Notes: a model not told the origin generated them from the letters alone. A stretch of DNA of 16,215 nt from a bacterium (GCA_027487145.1 JAIYEC010000040.1:1-16215), one strand, 5' to 3'. Positions 9,001 through 13,416 are shown, numbered from the stretch's first letter. Translations and numbers: made by a program.

Positions 9001-11744
9001 ATGGTATGCGTATGTGTGTTTGAACCGCCAGTTAAAGTACGATTTGCTACGCTTTCACCACGAACATAGAAACCATTTTGCGCACTGTACTGTGTCCAAC
9101 CACTTGGAACCGCAGCATCAAAAATAGCGATAGCTCCAGCCGGAATTGAAGTTGGTTCTCCCGCTGAGTTATGTTGGATAATAACCAGGTTTCGATATGA
9201 AGGCAGGTTGTTTGCGGCACCGATTACTGGTGCGAAAGTGTGTGGGTGAGTTTGATTGTTATAGTTTAATCCGCCTGCAGCTGAAACTACAACGGTATTA
9301 GTGGTTGCTGCAACGGCAGCCACCGCAGTGTGAGTATGAGTAGCTGCTCCGCCGTTTGTTCCCGCTACGTTTGAACCCATAATATACCGTTGATAGAAAA
9401 CGTCGGTTACATTACACGAAATACAGGTCCAACCGGCTGGAATAACTGGTCCATCCCACATCAATATCAAGCTCCCAACGGCATCTGAAGCAATCTGCCA
9501 CTGACGATGTTCGGCAAACACAATCTCTCTTTCTTCAGATGAGGCAGCGTCAAAAACAACTGTATCAGTGGTGCTTGCAGAATCAGTTGAGGTAGCTACC
9601 GACTGAGGTACTTCAGGAGATTGTACGCGTACTTTTTCCAGTGACGCTTCACCAACCCGGTAGATATACGGAGAGATGTCAGGCGCGTCAAAACCATAAC
9701 TCACCGTTGTACTCTCTCCGGCTGAAAGCGAGATGTCCCAACTCAATATCTGCCATTCACCATCTTCGACTACTGAAGCTGAAGTCGAACCAACCGAAAA
9801 TGATTTTGGTACCCGCTCAACCAACTGCCCATTGAAGCCATTTTTTGCAGAGACAGTAATACTCATTGGGTATGAGGCTGGTGGATAAATACGAGTCGGT
9901 CCGTTACGCTCAATGCTGTAAGTTAAATCTTCTGTTACCAAGAAGGTTTCGGTAGTAAACGAAAGCACTCCACCTGTCTCATCAAGGCGTTCAAGGTACA
10001 ATTTGTATTCACCTGCCTCTGTTGTTTCATATAAAGCAGTGTAATCTGGTACGTCAGTGATATTATTCCCGTTACACTTCCCTGATTGTTCAACCGGGAC
10101 CTTTGTAACGGTTTGATTAGGACTCGTAATGTAGAGCGCCAGGTTTTCTTCACAGAGTGTATTACCATTTGGTGAAAGTGCACCCATAGAGATGAGCGCA
10201 GATTCGCCCGTTTCATACGAGGTTTTGTTCGGATTAATAGTCAGCATTCCCCACTGAAAATCAAATGTTTCAACATACTCACTACCGTTTTCTTCAAACA
10301 GCATATTGATCTCATAGAGACCAGGACGCATCACATCAAGATCCTCTCCTGGTAGTTCAATAGTTACCAAGCCATCGCCAGCAATGGTAACCTCTGGAGT
10401 AATCTCAATGTGTCCAATCGATTGATGGTTAACTGAAATTGCTTTTACCGCTAGTTCGTCTCGTCCCAGTAATTTCATGAAGCCGCGAACTACAAAGTTC
10501 TGCTGTGACTCATACCGAAGATTAAATACTGGAGCTTCATCAATTGCAAAGTTCAGATCTTCACTAACGAGTGTAGTTATTTTAGGTGGCTCAAGGTGTG
10601 TGAATTGATCGATGTTAGTTCTTTCTTCAAGATCTTCTGGGGTCACCGACCGAGCATTAAGTTCCAACCACACTGCATCAAGTTTGATAGAAGAAATCTG
10701 TTCATTGGTTCCTTTGACTCGTAACATCACCTCAACTCCTTCGAGCAACTCAGGATCAGTCACTGTCGGTAGGGCAAACAAATAGTAACCTCCATTAATG
10801 GCATTTGAAACTTCACCATCAATCAAAATTGAACCAACTGAACGAAAACTATCCTCGGAACTTCCTTTAAAGAGAACATCAATGTACGGCAATGAACCAT
10901 CCGCACCTACTTTTGCTTGCGCCGCAAGCGAGAGTCGCAACTGGATACTATCAACAAACTGTCCCGGTTCAAGCGAAGCGGTTTTAAAGTTAGTGATCTT
11001 TATATCGTTTGGAAGCTGGTTTTGTTCTGGAAGTTGCTCCATCTCCTCTTGCGGAGCTCCTTCAGTCATTTCTGAAGACACGTCTCCCGTCTCACCTTGG
11101 GCATCTTCAGTAGCCGAGCCTTCGGTAACTTCCGTAGGTTCTGTACCAACTGAACCAGTCTCATTGATGATATTTGGCGCTTCAGTCTCTGGTGTTGATG
11201 AGGTAAATGAGAGTTGTGCTAACGGAAACGCAAGAGCTTGTTTGGTTACATCAAACATGGTCTCTAGATACGAAACAGGTTCACTCGGTGCGTCTTCCGC
11301 TTCAGCCTCAATTGTTGGCCCGGTTTCTTCTGTTGCTGCTTCAGCCCCAGAATTTTCGGCAGGAGCTTCAGGTTGAGTTCCGTCAGCATGTACTTCTAAC
11401 ACTTCACCACCTGCCTGCTCTTCTCCTAAGAAAGAGGAATTGTCCGAATCAAAATCTTGAAACAGGGCGTAGTCTGGTAAATCTTGAGAGAGAGCTTCAT
11501 CAAGATCGCTCCATCGTGAGGCTGAAACATTGGTTGGGAAAATGTTGGTCGTCTCAATTACTCCAAACGTTTGTTCAGCCACGTTTTCAGAGGCTGCGGT
11601 TAAGCTATAGAAGGAGTAGCTCAGTGCAAATAATCCTGATACGACAACCAGACAACAGAAAATAGCCAACGCTGAGTATTTTCGCGCCGTAAATATAGAA
11701 ATTATTCGATTTTCTCTTGTGTTGTGACGCTCTATTTTGTCCAC
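1..11744 (-). CDS. Giant modular cell-surface protein, adhesin-like (3' end beyond window)
   Basis: One frame stays open from 11744 to the left edge: at least 3,914 codons with no stop, and the frame is consistent at both ends. I know no named function; similar uncharacterised mosaics are familiar in Patescibacteria. By residue: hydrophobic export segment 24-46; acidic Glu/Ala/Thr-rich linker about 99-245; Ig-like beta domains 246-708; three tail-collar-like units 750-1077; FN3-like 1080-1209; W-N-G repeats 1238-1630; jelly-roll-like 1652-1760; RWYV module 1764-1943; FN3-like 1945-2069; jelly-roll-like 2102-2210; FN3-like 2213-2330; W-N-G repeats 2361-2753; jelly-roll-like 2770-2880; header 2880-2992; beta-repeat array 2992-3550; second header from 3799. 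It is probably extracellular and fibrous. The start is GTG at 11744, or TTG at 11753 with GGAG at 11770-11767; no ATG is available. Its C-terminal anchor, if any, lies outside the window. Function as an adhesin is inference. Confidence 0.93.
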   Translation of the reverse strand, partial: MDKIERHNTRENRIISIFTARKYSALAIFCCLVVVSGLFALSYSFYSLTAASENVAEQTFGVIETTNIFPTNVSASRWSDLDEALSQDLPDYALFQDFDSDNSSFLGEEQAGGEVLEVHADGTQPEAPAENSGAEAATEETGPTIEAEAEDAPSEPVSYLETMFDVTKQALAFPLAQLSFTSSTPETEAPNIINETGSVGTEPTEVTEGSATEDAQGETGDVSSEMTEGAPQEEMEQLPEQNQLPNDIKITNFKTASLEPGQFVDSIQLRLSLAAQAKVGADGSLPYIDVLFKGSSEDSFRSVGSILIDGEVSNAINGGYYLFALPTVTDPELLEGVEVMLRVKGTNEQISSIKLDAVWLELNARSVTPEDLEERTNIDQFTHLEPPKITTLVSEDLNFAIDEAPVFNLRYESQQNFVVRGFMKLLGRDELAVKAISVNHQSIGHIEITPEVTIAGDGLVTIELPGEDLDVMRPGLYEINMLFEENGSEYVETFDFQWGMLTINPNKTSYETGESALISMGALSPNGNTLCEENLALYITSPNQTVTKVPVEQSGKCNGNNITDVPDYTALYETTEAGEYKLYLERLDETGGVLSFTTETFLVTEDLTYSIERNGPTRIYPPASYPMSITVSAKNGFNGQLVERVPKSFSVGSTSASVVEDGEWQILSWDISLSAGESTTVSYGFDAPDISPYIYRVGEASLEKVRVQSPEVPQSVATSTDSASTTDTVVFDAASSEEREIVFAEHRQWQIASDAVGSLILMWDGPVIPAGWTCISCNVTDVFYQRYIMGSNVAGTNGGAATHTHTAVAAVAATTNTVVVSAAGGLNYNNQTHPHTFAPVIGAANNLPSYRNLVIIQHNSAGEPTSIPAGAIAIFDAAVPSGWTQYSAQNGFYVRGESVANRTLTGGSNTHTHTITGTTGTGGGSAAAGGGGAVNVSNVAHTHTISSNTAAANSQPPYIEMIIGKLNSTSTMPNGVVGMWSEDAPTDWNVVSGAGGILENRFFRPSASYGSTGGSTTETPANVNGIVSSGPSSVSGANRGGTGSTVASSVHTHSVNVTGFSTANILPLYRTVVFAKRAGGQPPAAPVIHELFDQEKTGTSTPEFEFTANDSVGTDSLIYQFQWDTDADLDTARLGDRTSDNETGCSPNCFQNTVTGGDTNPFNENERIRFTIRDPLTSGTTYYYRVRARKSTGTTWGTWSNVNTFTYVVDTDPSQWLQTVDAQFNTGVFTGTETFGSDSVRIANAALDEVLVAYGEGVVATPRYRIWDGTVWSAEASALNVGGTIEWVKTAASPKRNEYVLGVQDAVSDVNVQIFNGTAGTWGNLVEVTTTINDVTRRGFDVAYETTSGDALVVYCNGTDAAYRVWNGTSWSAETAITTASTNACHYITLASDPLSDEIIMVTRDNSAGVTDYQALVWNGSSWGNSITGGSIVDTNNEGMAVEYEESGGQAIVTFADGANNQFIWTTWNGTEWSTAVAQAVGNDFQWGTLKADSGSDNMALCYIDTDNDIGVVRWNGESWATFQEIEITGNADTGRAVSCEFEVTAGRDGFIMMPYSDTTNARWRAWNGTAFSAEASITTILDAWEVGSVRAADGKILSVFHDDDTNTQYDFSFWNGTTWSSIQTLEGTPSVTADPRKSPIDMSARIYQFVQGSYTSDPVSFSLVPNRPTWGEVLWTASEPLGTSVEVQVLYATSSACTVLVPDGVLPGNSAGFTAADAPINLSGLSTSTYSSLCLRATLVSQSQNLPTLDDWTLSWERQPFLAQSQYRWYVNRNSENPNDAWPAGATDLLQNEAIPQAFSPGSGDVLRLRMALRSDNAALTANAEAFKLQYSQTSGLCASSTSWYDVGAVGSTTAVWRGFNNLLAFDGSTISTLLLGSDVGGSYEEENNSDDNPNFVALGNEAEWDWVLEHNGAEDGVQYCFRMVTDTGLELSTYEQIPALITNASPVAPILEKVFDNEQVASTSPWFEFSTTDPEGEDVSYQIQIDDSFDFSSTVLDRNSTTNLSEFENIVTPSDKDAFTMGQTIRFKPSSSLANNTTYYWRVRAKDGSGSNDWGNWSTPNSFTVNTATAITTWFQTRSEQFNTNENVNTETTGSNDVILTTGFTVGTTTSTAIDFDKKTTGNAWGSLSWNSNVSAGTIRFSVEFLNDGTWTRIPDSFLPGNAAGFTTSPVSLLGLDPQVHNEIRVRAVLRDVGGTPRLLDWKVDWGFAVEQPTQLALFDNEKVGTTTPTFRFTTIDPEDQDIQYEFSYSTSDTFTSSTTVRSGVAAGFSNQTVGIDTSPFFSGDTINYRVQTPLTNGTTYWWRVRGRDPAGGNAWSVWSSARSFTVDTSVSVSTWFQTTDAQFRTDQLNDTESSGTGGARIASIIREAMFAYAEGTIQTPRYRLWNGFTWSAEASAVSVGGAIRFVETAATQVRNEYVVATQENGGRVRAQVYNGGTDLFGNLQTIVTAVPGLIARGFDVAYESNSGDALVVACDGTEATYSVWNGTSWSGATAITLATTGNCNWIELASDPVSDEIILVVRNDTAGVTDYQALVWNGSAWGNSMTMGSASEANDQGATVEYEESGDRAVVVVSNGTAASFVWNSWNGTAWTGVTAQGLADDFENGRLGRDAGTDNMALCSIDNNNQVALVRWTGTTNSWSAFQTVELTGNAKTGRPSDCVFETTAGRDGFIMVPYSDNANARYQFWNGTALSGEASISTIQDAHEVRAIRTGDGNILALFYDDVNTQYDFSYWNGTVWSTIETLETTSITTTAPPTIPFSVAARRFPTFTEGTVFSTPIDFDEGSGLKWQSVTFSNTTPGSSDILYQVEYLNGDTWQLIPNSALPGNSTGFTNSPIDISNVSRITYNTIRLKANLACVAGNCPTLNDWTVTWSSGINVAGTLRQYNQIASTTSGTVGVAVNGVVQAGKTGTVSNGAWTIPNVTAFSGDIVTVFVSGAANTAEAVGVTRYDGDGDITGMTMFQRHLSLGSNDATTTPLTNANIGAYDFTNTEDAFFNVNGTTLSLCADAGCFDAKLFIRAGTVYAPTGRMVVHDFVNNGTFTAGSFTHEVNGSWDNNATVVMAGSTVVFAATSSSEVIDSTGAPSATFNNVTLGTTTGNGTWSLASLLDVDGALTVSRGTFARGSTAITVAGNVDIGTNGFITGVGTTTFDGSTATTWRNQNAVLQNTGRVVIDGTSKAVTLAGNVAAQSITIGANDTLDASASNFDITVYGNWNNQNNFVARGGEVFFAATSTGRTITTTGDAFFDLTFSGSGGGWSFTESTALINNDVRVSAGTVTLPSATTTVAGSFLTTSGTFQHNNGTLYFTSGSPESITLAGTAFGNVTGNMWFQGAGSWTITDTNATSTGNVVVQQGTVNFPSGVFAIGGTLRDIGGVFTGGTGTVRFYSASARVLTAGGSSFNNVTFQGAGSWSFTDTNVTVSRNVIVQQGTLTLPSVALLVAGSYDNNATVVPGTGTLQFNSTDGGETVDFGASSLFNVVFSSPTGGWTITSNGTTTNNLTLTAATSLTVNSGVTLSVGNQFTNSVGGTATTWTGSRLALRAGSYSLNTKTTGGDVYGTLAINPGARISMWNSSATSYSVPTSGSLYSQDHAAVDGDLYIFGGYTRTSGIEYWSHATDFDGTALGGGARQVDVRFASGASAAFTGSTLDITGISTASTTIANQGAGTYTVSVTGGTLSARYYEFTNLGTSGLSLLGAVAVPQLNNGSFVPGVAAGTGLTISSSTINANPSKQILGVRFATTSAISAFNVTQTGGAPTSFWWFRDGTGNLYGEAFDNDTGNPGSIRFNDSSLVFTISGTVFSDGGVTPLTGGTCNGVTPVVRVVVNGGASYTGSCSAVNGSYSIPGVTVSGDPTITIYLDNASGGQRGSVITRTPTANITNADIYVNRVIVRHEDVDPLTIANLAVFDADNDS
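3..352 (-). repeat. Second header domain, cut by the window edge
   Basis: Residues about 3799-3914 run SGTVFSDGGVTPLTGG, VVNGGASYTGSC, NGSYSIPGVTVSGDP, ADIYVNRVIVRHEDVDPLT and IANLAVFDADNDSD. They match the plan of the header at 2770-3107 (VNG, then WTIPNVTAFSGD, then the RHLSL and LTNANIGAYDF segments). The copy is incomplete here and the reading frame continues leftwards. Confidence 0.6.
353..1099 (-). other. Beta-rich spacer between the repeat array and the second header
   Basis: Residues about 3550-3798 of the giant protein continue in beta-rich sequence, including IFGGYTRTSGIEYWSHATDF, the segment ARYYEFTNLGTSGLSLLG and TSFWWFRDGTGNLYGEAFDN. I do not recognise a named domain. No gene on either strand other than the giant reading frame is supported. 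Confidence 0.45.
1100..2769 (-). repeat. Beta-strand repeat array (probable beta-solenoid or filamentous stalk)
   Basis: Residues about 2992-3550 consist of short Thr/Gly/Asn/Val-rich strands with recurring units such as FNNVTLGTTTGNGTW, LTFSGSGGGWSF, NVTFQGAGSWSFTDTN and VVVQQGTVNFP. Units are irregular, roughly 55-80 residues long. Two adjacent units 225 bp apart share a perfect 22-bp DNA match (1503-1524 and 1728-1749). Such arrays are typical of right-handed beta-helix or similar surface filaments. No enzymatic residues are evident. Confidence 0.68.
2770..3107 (-). other. Header domain with Asp-rich calcium-loop-like motif
   Basis: Residues about 2880-2992 run from INVAGTLRQYNQ through VAVNGVVQAGKTG and AWTIPNVTAFSGD to TRYDGDGDITGMTMFQRHLSL and LTNANIGAYDF. 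The DGDGDITG stretch (near 2865-2897) resembles one EF-hand or dockerin-type calcium loop. It directly precedes the beta-repeat array. A related domain recurs at the left end of the window. Confidence 0.6.
3108..3437 (-). repeat. Jelly-roll-like domain, copy C
   Basis: It opens FTEGTVFSTPIDFDEG, carries LIPNSALPGNSTGFT and ends TLNDWTVTWSSG. A Cys pair (LACVAGNCPTL) replaces the corresponding turn of the other copies. It closes the third supermodule and leads into the header domain. Confidence 0.6.
3486..4664 (-). repeat. W-N-G repeat block 2 (eight repeats, beta-propeller-like)
   Basis: Residues about 2361-2753 repeat the plan of block 1: LWNGFTW, VYNGGTDLF, VWNGTSW, VWNGSAW, SWNGTAW, RWTGTTNSW, FWNGTAL, YWNGTVW. 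Long segments are shared with block 1, including RGFDVAYE, SGDALVV, AGVTDYQALVWNGS, VEYEESG, NMALC and AGRDGFIM. The whole block is therefore an internal duplication rather than a merely similar fold. Confidence 0.75.
4755..5107 (-). repeat. FN3-like domain, copy 3
   Basis: It starts PTQLALFDNEKVGTTTPTF and ends NGTTYWWRVRGRDPAGGNAW..WSSARSFTV. It is followed by the linker STWFQTTDAQFRTD, which leads into W-N-G block 2. It is very close in layout to FN3-like copies 1 and 2. Confidence 0.72.
5116..5440 (-). repeat. Jelly-roll-like domain, copy B
   Basis: It opens GFTVGTTTSTAIDFDKK, carries IPDSFLPGNAAGFT and ends RLLDWKVDWG. It is colinear with copies A and C, and its opening TxIDFD matches that of copy C (TPIDFDEG). 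Confidence 0.6.
5540..5910 (-). repeat. FN3-like domain, copy 2
   Basis: It starts VAPILEKVFDNEQVAS and ends NNTTYYWRVRAKDGSGSNDW..WSTPNSFTV. It is followed by the linker TTWFQTRSEQFNTN. Unlike copies 1 and 3, the linker leads straight into a jelly-roll-like domain with no W-N-G block between them. Confidence 0.7.
5915..6455 (-). other. RWYV module of giant protein
   Basis: Residues about 1764-1943 start YRWYVNRNSENPNDAWP and include GDVLRLRMALRSDNA, FKLQYSQTSGLCASSTSW, YEEENNSDDNP and EWDWVLEHNGAEDGVQYCFRM. The two Cys (SGLC and QYCFR) could pair. I recognise this ordered set of motifs from other CPR surface proteins but know no assigned function. It occurs once in the window, directly before FN3-like copy 2. 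Confidence 0.55.
6468..6790 (-). repeat. Jelly-roll-like domain, copy A
   Basis: This is the domain after W-N-G block 1. It carries VLVPDGVLPGNSAGFT in the middle and ends LPTLDDWTLSWE. Copies B (5116-5440) and C (3108-3437) have the same markers: IPDSFLPGNAAGFT with LLDWKVDW, and IPNSALPGNSTGFT with LNDWTVTW. The beta-rich character and the closing tryptophan strand fit a carbohydrate-binding or discoidin-like sandwich, but the fold is a guess. Confidence 0.6.
6860..8031 (-). repeat. W-N-G repeat block 1 (eight repeats, beta-propeller-like)
   Basis: Residues about 1238-1630 hold eight related strand pairs, most marked by an aromatic-N-G-x-x-W motif: IWDGTVW, IFNGTAGTW, VWNGTSW, VWNGSSW, TWNGTEW, RWNGESW, AWNGTAF, FWNGTTW. 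They are spaced roughly 40-60 residues apart. Spacing, length and beta content suggest a propeller with up to eight blades. Block 2 (3486-4664) is colinear and clearly homologous. Ligand unknown. Confidence 0.72.
8120..8507 (-). repeat. FN3-like domain, copy 1
   Basis: The domain starts APVIHELFDQEKTGTSTPEF and ends LTSGTTYYYRVRARKSTGTTWGTWSNVNTFTY. The 'TPxFEF', 'TTYYYRVRA' and 'W..WS...F' positions are those of fibronectin type III-like domains. It shares the FDxEK/Q opening and the TTYxWRVR core with copies 2 and 3. It is followed by a linker with the motif WLQTVDAQF. Confidence 0.7.
8515..9480 (-). repeat. Three tandem phage tail-collar-like units with HTHT motifs
   Basis: Three consecutive units each open with a Gly-Trp/Asp-Trp turn after a hydrophobic strand: GSLILMWDGPVIPAGW (about 9480), IPAGAIAIFDAAVPSGW (about 9155) and MPNGVVGMWSEDAPTDW (about 8835). 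Each then has His-x-His motifs: HTHT near 9327-9338 and HPHT near 9240; HTHT near 9003-9014 and 8913-8925; HTHS near 8585-8596. Each closes with a PxYR/PPYIE strand (LPSYRNLVII, QPPYIEMIIG, LPLYRTVVFA). The pattern matches phage tail-collar domains and the metal-binding HxH motifs of tail-fibre needles, which are trimeric. The family assignment is by eye. Confidence 0.75.
9620..11009 (-). other. Ig-like beta domains preceding the collar units
   Basis: Residues about 246-708 form several all-beta domains. Within them are a WGMLTINPNKTSYETGE segment, a paired-Cys segment (TLCEEN ... GKCNGN) and the conserved-looking stretch ERNGPTRIYPPASYPM followed by FDAPDISPYIYRVG. I have seen this order in other uncharacterised CPR surface proteins, where it also sits just before HTHT collar modules. 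No catalytic motif is visible, so a structural stalk role is the best guess. Confidence 0.6.
11010..11450 (-). other. Acidic low-complexity linker of giant protein
   Basis: Residues about 99-245 are dominated by Glu, Ala, Thr, Pro, Ser and Gly (for example EAEAEDAPSEP and EEMEQLPEQ) and contain few hydrophobic residues apart from a short stretch near YLETMFDVTKQALAF. It is probably a disordered, negatively charged spacer that lifts the folded modules away from the membrane or through the cell-wall layer. Confidence 0.7.
11607..11675 (-). other. N-terminal membrane/export segment of giant protein
   Basis: Residues about 24-46 of the giant protein are strongly hydrophobic (core LAIFCCLVVVSGLFAL). 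They follow a basic stretch rich in Arg and Lys (residues 3-22). This is the layout of a Sec signal peptide or an uncleaved type II signal anchor. A possible cleavage site follows SLTA at residue 50; if it is not cleaved, the protein is tethered by its N-terminus with the rest outside the cell. Confidence 0.8.
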
Positions 11745-11791
11745 CTTTAACAAGCCACCCCGACTTCTCCAACGAATTAGAAAAGGGGCTA

Positions 11792-11797
11792 ATTATA
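11792..11797 (-). promoter_or_regulatory. Possible -10 element of the giant gene
   Basis: A perfect TATAAT on the minus strand lies 47 bases upstream of the GTG start. That would give a leader of about 40 bases carrying GGAG at 11770-11767. The -35 position (about 11815-11821) shows only a weak TTCATT. The inverted repeat at 11801-11831 covers that -35 region. Confidence 0.4.
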
Positions 11798-11800
11798 AGT

Positions 11801-11831
11801 ATACCGCGGGTCCTAAATGAACTCGCGGTAT
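11801..11831. promoter_or_regulatory. Inverted repeat between cohesin gene and giant gene (operator or terminator)
   Basis: Arms ATACCGCG (11801-11808) and CGCGGTAT (11824-11831) are perfect complements. They extend inwards by three more pairs (one G-T) to an 11-bp stem with a 9-base loop. It lies 35 bases past the cohesin stop and 3 bases before the TATAAT of the giant gene. There is no T-run after it on either strand, so it is not a textbook intrinsic terminator. It could be an operator covering the -35 region or a U-poor terminator. Confidence 0.5.
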
Positions 11832-11865
11832 TACTGTTGTGAGTATGTGGATACTGTTCCGTTTT

Positions 11866-13416
11866 TTACTTAAGTATCGCTTTTACATCATTGATTTCCT
11901 TTTCAATCAAGGTCTCTGAGACCTCAAGTGCTTGTGTCAAACCTTCAATTGCTTCTTTCTCTTTTGGTGACAATCGCTTTCGAGATGTGATGGAAAGAAT
12001 TTGGTCGTATATCTCATCTCGCAAGGCAGAGAAGATTTTTTCCATTTGGTCTTGTATTTCTTTCGTCTCGCGCCTCAATTTTTCTTCTCTCTCTTTTAGG
12101 CGTTTATGAGTATACCATAGATAGCCAACCAGCATGCCAATGACTGTGACTAGGAAGATAATGAAGAGATTTATAGCAGTGAAGAAATCCCAAAATGAAC
12201 CTTCATCTACTACTTCAGCTGGTTTGATCCATCCGGCAGTAATGAGTACTGCGGCACTACTCTCACGACTATTTCCAGCTTTATCAAATGCGATTACCTT
12301 TACGGTATACGTACCATCCTCAAGATCTTTTAGGAGGTACCCTAATTTTGCTTCGTCAGGAGTGATTCTGATAGGCTCCTGCTCGGCAATTGTCATTTCA
12401 TAGTAATCGATACCAGACGTTACGTCATTCGCTTCAAAGTTGAGAAGCGGGAACGAATTTGGAGCTGTCCCAGCTCTTACGTTCACTACAAACGCCTCAG
12501 GAGCTGTCGTATCGATTTGAAGCTTGCGATTAATCGGCGCACCCCACCCAACCTGATTTTTGAAGTTAACGCTAATGTACTGGACTCCGTCTTTGAGGAT
12601 ATCTTTTGAAACAGCAAACTCTTCTATTGGCGGATCATTAATGGCTGCTTTATTTTCTTGAGGCTTATTTTCTGGATCATCAGTAAGCTCAACCGCTACG
12701 GCATTAACATCAAATGGTAGTGTCCAGGTAAACACACCTTCTGTTTCCTTATACCAGATGTTTGGATCCAGGAATGTCGGTGAGCCAACCTCAGGTGGTC
12801 GCGGTGGGTCTCCGAAGATAATTGCGTTAGATTCATTTTCCTCAGCAGCCGGTGGAGTTGTCGGTGTTGGAGTCGGAGTTGGTGTAGGTTCTGGTGGAGG
12901 TGGGGTTGCTCCAGCGGTGATGGTGTATGAAGCTGTACCTCCACTTTTAAAGACATCTGTTCCTCGACCGTCAGCCGCTAGAACCGACGCACCGGTAAAG
13001 CTCACACTTGCTGTTCCGGCTGCCACAGTCCTAAATGTTACCGTAACGATGTTTGATGAAGCTGTAAACGGTGATGGACTCCCTCCACCAAACGAAACTG
13101 TTCCTGCAGCGTTTGAGAACGTTGGCTCAGTTGTCCAAAGTGAAAACACTGATCCAGTCTTACCAACACTGACCACCGAGAGCAGTTTTGGATCAAATTT
13201 TAAACCAGCCTCGACTGCATTGACATTGTCTCCATTAGGGAGCACTCGAACAGTTGCCGTAAAAGTTTGCCCAACAGAATATGAGCCAGTATTAGGACTA
13301 AGCGCAAGATCAGCAGCCTGCACCGTAGTGAACGGAACCACTGCCGCCATAAGAGCCGTAAGTAGCGGCACGCAGACAATCATCGAGATTTTTTTTGAGA
13401 CTGATTTCATACACAT
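11866..13416 (-). CDS. Membrane-anchored cohesin-domain surface protein
   Basis: Starting from the ATG at 13410 the protein has 514 residues; an ATG two codons earlier (13416) is also possible. Signal peptide 1-32, cleavage after VQA. Cohesin-type beta-sandwich 33-166, with the typical GQTFTATVRV, VEAGLKFDPKLLSVVSV and VTVTFRTVAAGTASVSF segments. Pro/Thr linker about 169-190. Two Ig-like domains about 205-395 (the second with TAPEAFVVNV and DGTYTVKVIAFDKAGN). One TM segment 407-433, then a charged coiled coil 436-514 that should lie in the cytoplasm. Known cohesins bind dockerins in a calcium-dependent way; here the gene for a dockerin protein lies two genes upstream. The start is 1-7 bases after the Hsp20 stop, suggesting translational coupling. 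A longer TTG-initiated form from 13500 would overlap hsp20 and lose the N-terminal signal peptide, so I reject it. Confidence 0.88.
   Translation of the reverse strand: MCMKSVSKKISMIVCVPLLTALMAAVVPFTTVQAADLALSPNTGSYSVGQTFTATVRVLPNGDNVNAVEAGLKFDPKLLSVVSVGKTGSVFSLWTTEPTFSNAAGTVSFGGGSPSPFTASSNIVTVTFRTVAAGTASVSFTGASVLAADGRGTDVFKSGGTASYTITAGATPPPPEPTPTPTPTPTTPPAAEENESNAIIFGDPPRPPEVGSPTFLDPNIWYKETEGVFTWTLPFDVNAVAVELTDDPENKPQENKAAINDPPIEEFAVSKDILKDGVQYISVNFKNQVGWGAPINRKLQIDTTAPEAFVVNVRAGTAPNSFPLLNFEANDVTSGIDYYEMTIAEQEPIRITPDEAKLGYLLKDLEDGTYTVKVIAFDKAGNSRESSAAVLITAGWIKPAEVVDEGSFWDFFTAINLFIIFLVTVIGMLVGYLWYTHKRLKEREEKLRRETKEIQDQMEKIFSALRDEIYDQILSITSRKRLSPKEKEAIEGLTQALEVSETLIEKEINDVKAILK
12913..13314 (-). 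other. Cohesin domain
   Basis: Residues 33-166 of the 514-residue protein. The ordered motifs YSVGQTFTATVRV, NAVEAGLKFDPKLLSVVSV, FSNAAGTVSFGGG, IVTVTFRTVAAGTASVSF and VLAADGRGTDV follow the nine-strand cohesin pattern, including the 'FDPxLLxV' strand. The assignment is by pattern recognition. Confidence 0.82.

Noticed and set aside
8907..9338. Repeated TATGCGTATG-like DNA words, possible CRISPR or short tandem array
   Set aside because: They encode the HTHT motifs of the collar units, are in frame, and lack regular spacers.
8515..9480. Prophage or phage-derived contractile particle
   Set aside because: Only the collar-like units resemble phage proteins; there are no tail, capsid, terminase, integrase or lysis genes, and the units sit inside a larger cellular protein.
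13387..13397. A-run on the minus strand near the cohesin start as a programmed frameshift site
   Set aside because: The frame reads through it into a normal signal peptide, and no alternative product or downstream stimulatory structure is evident.
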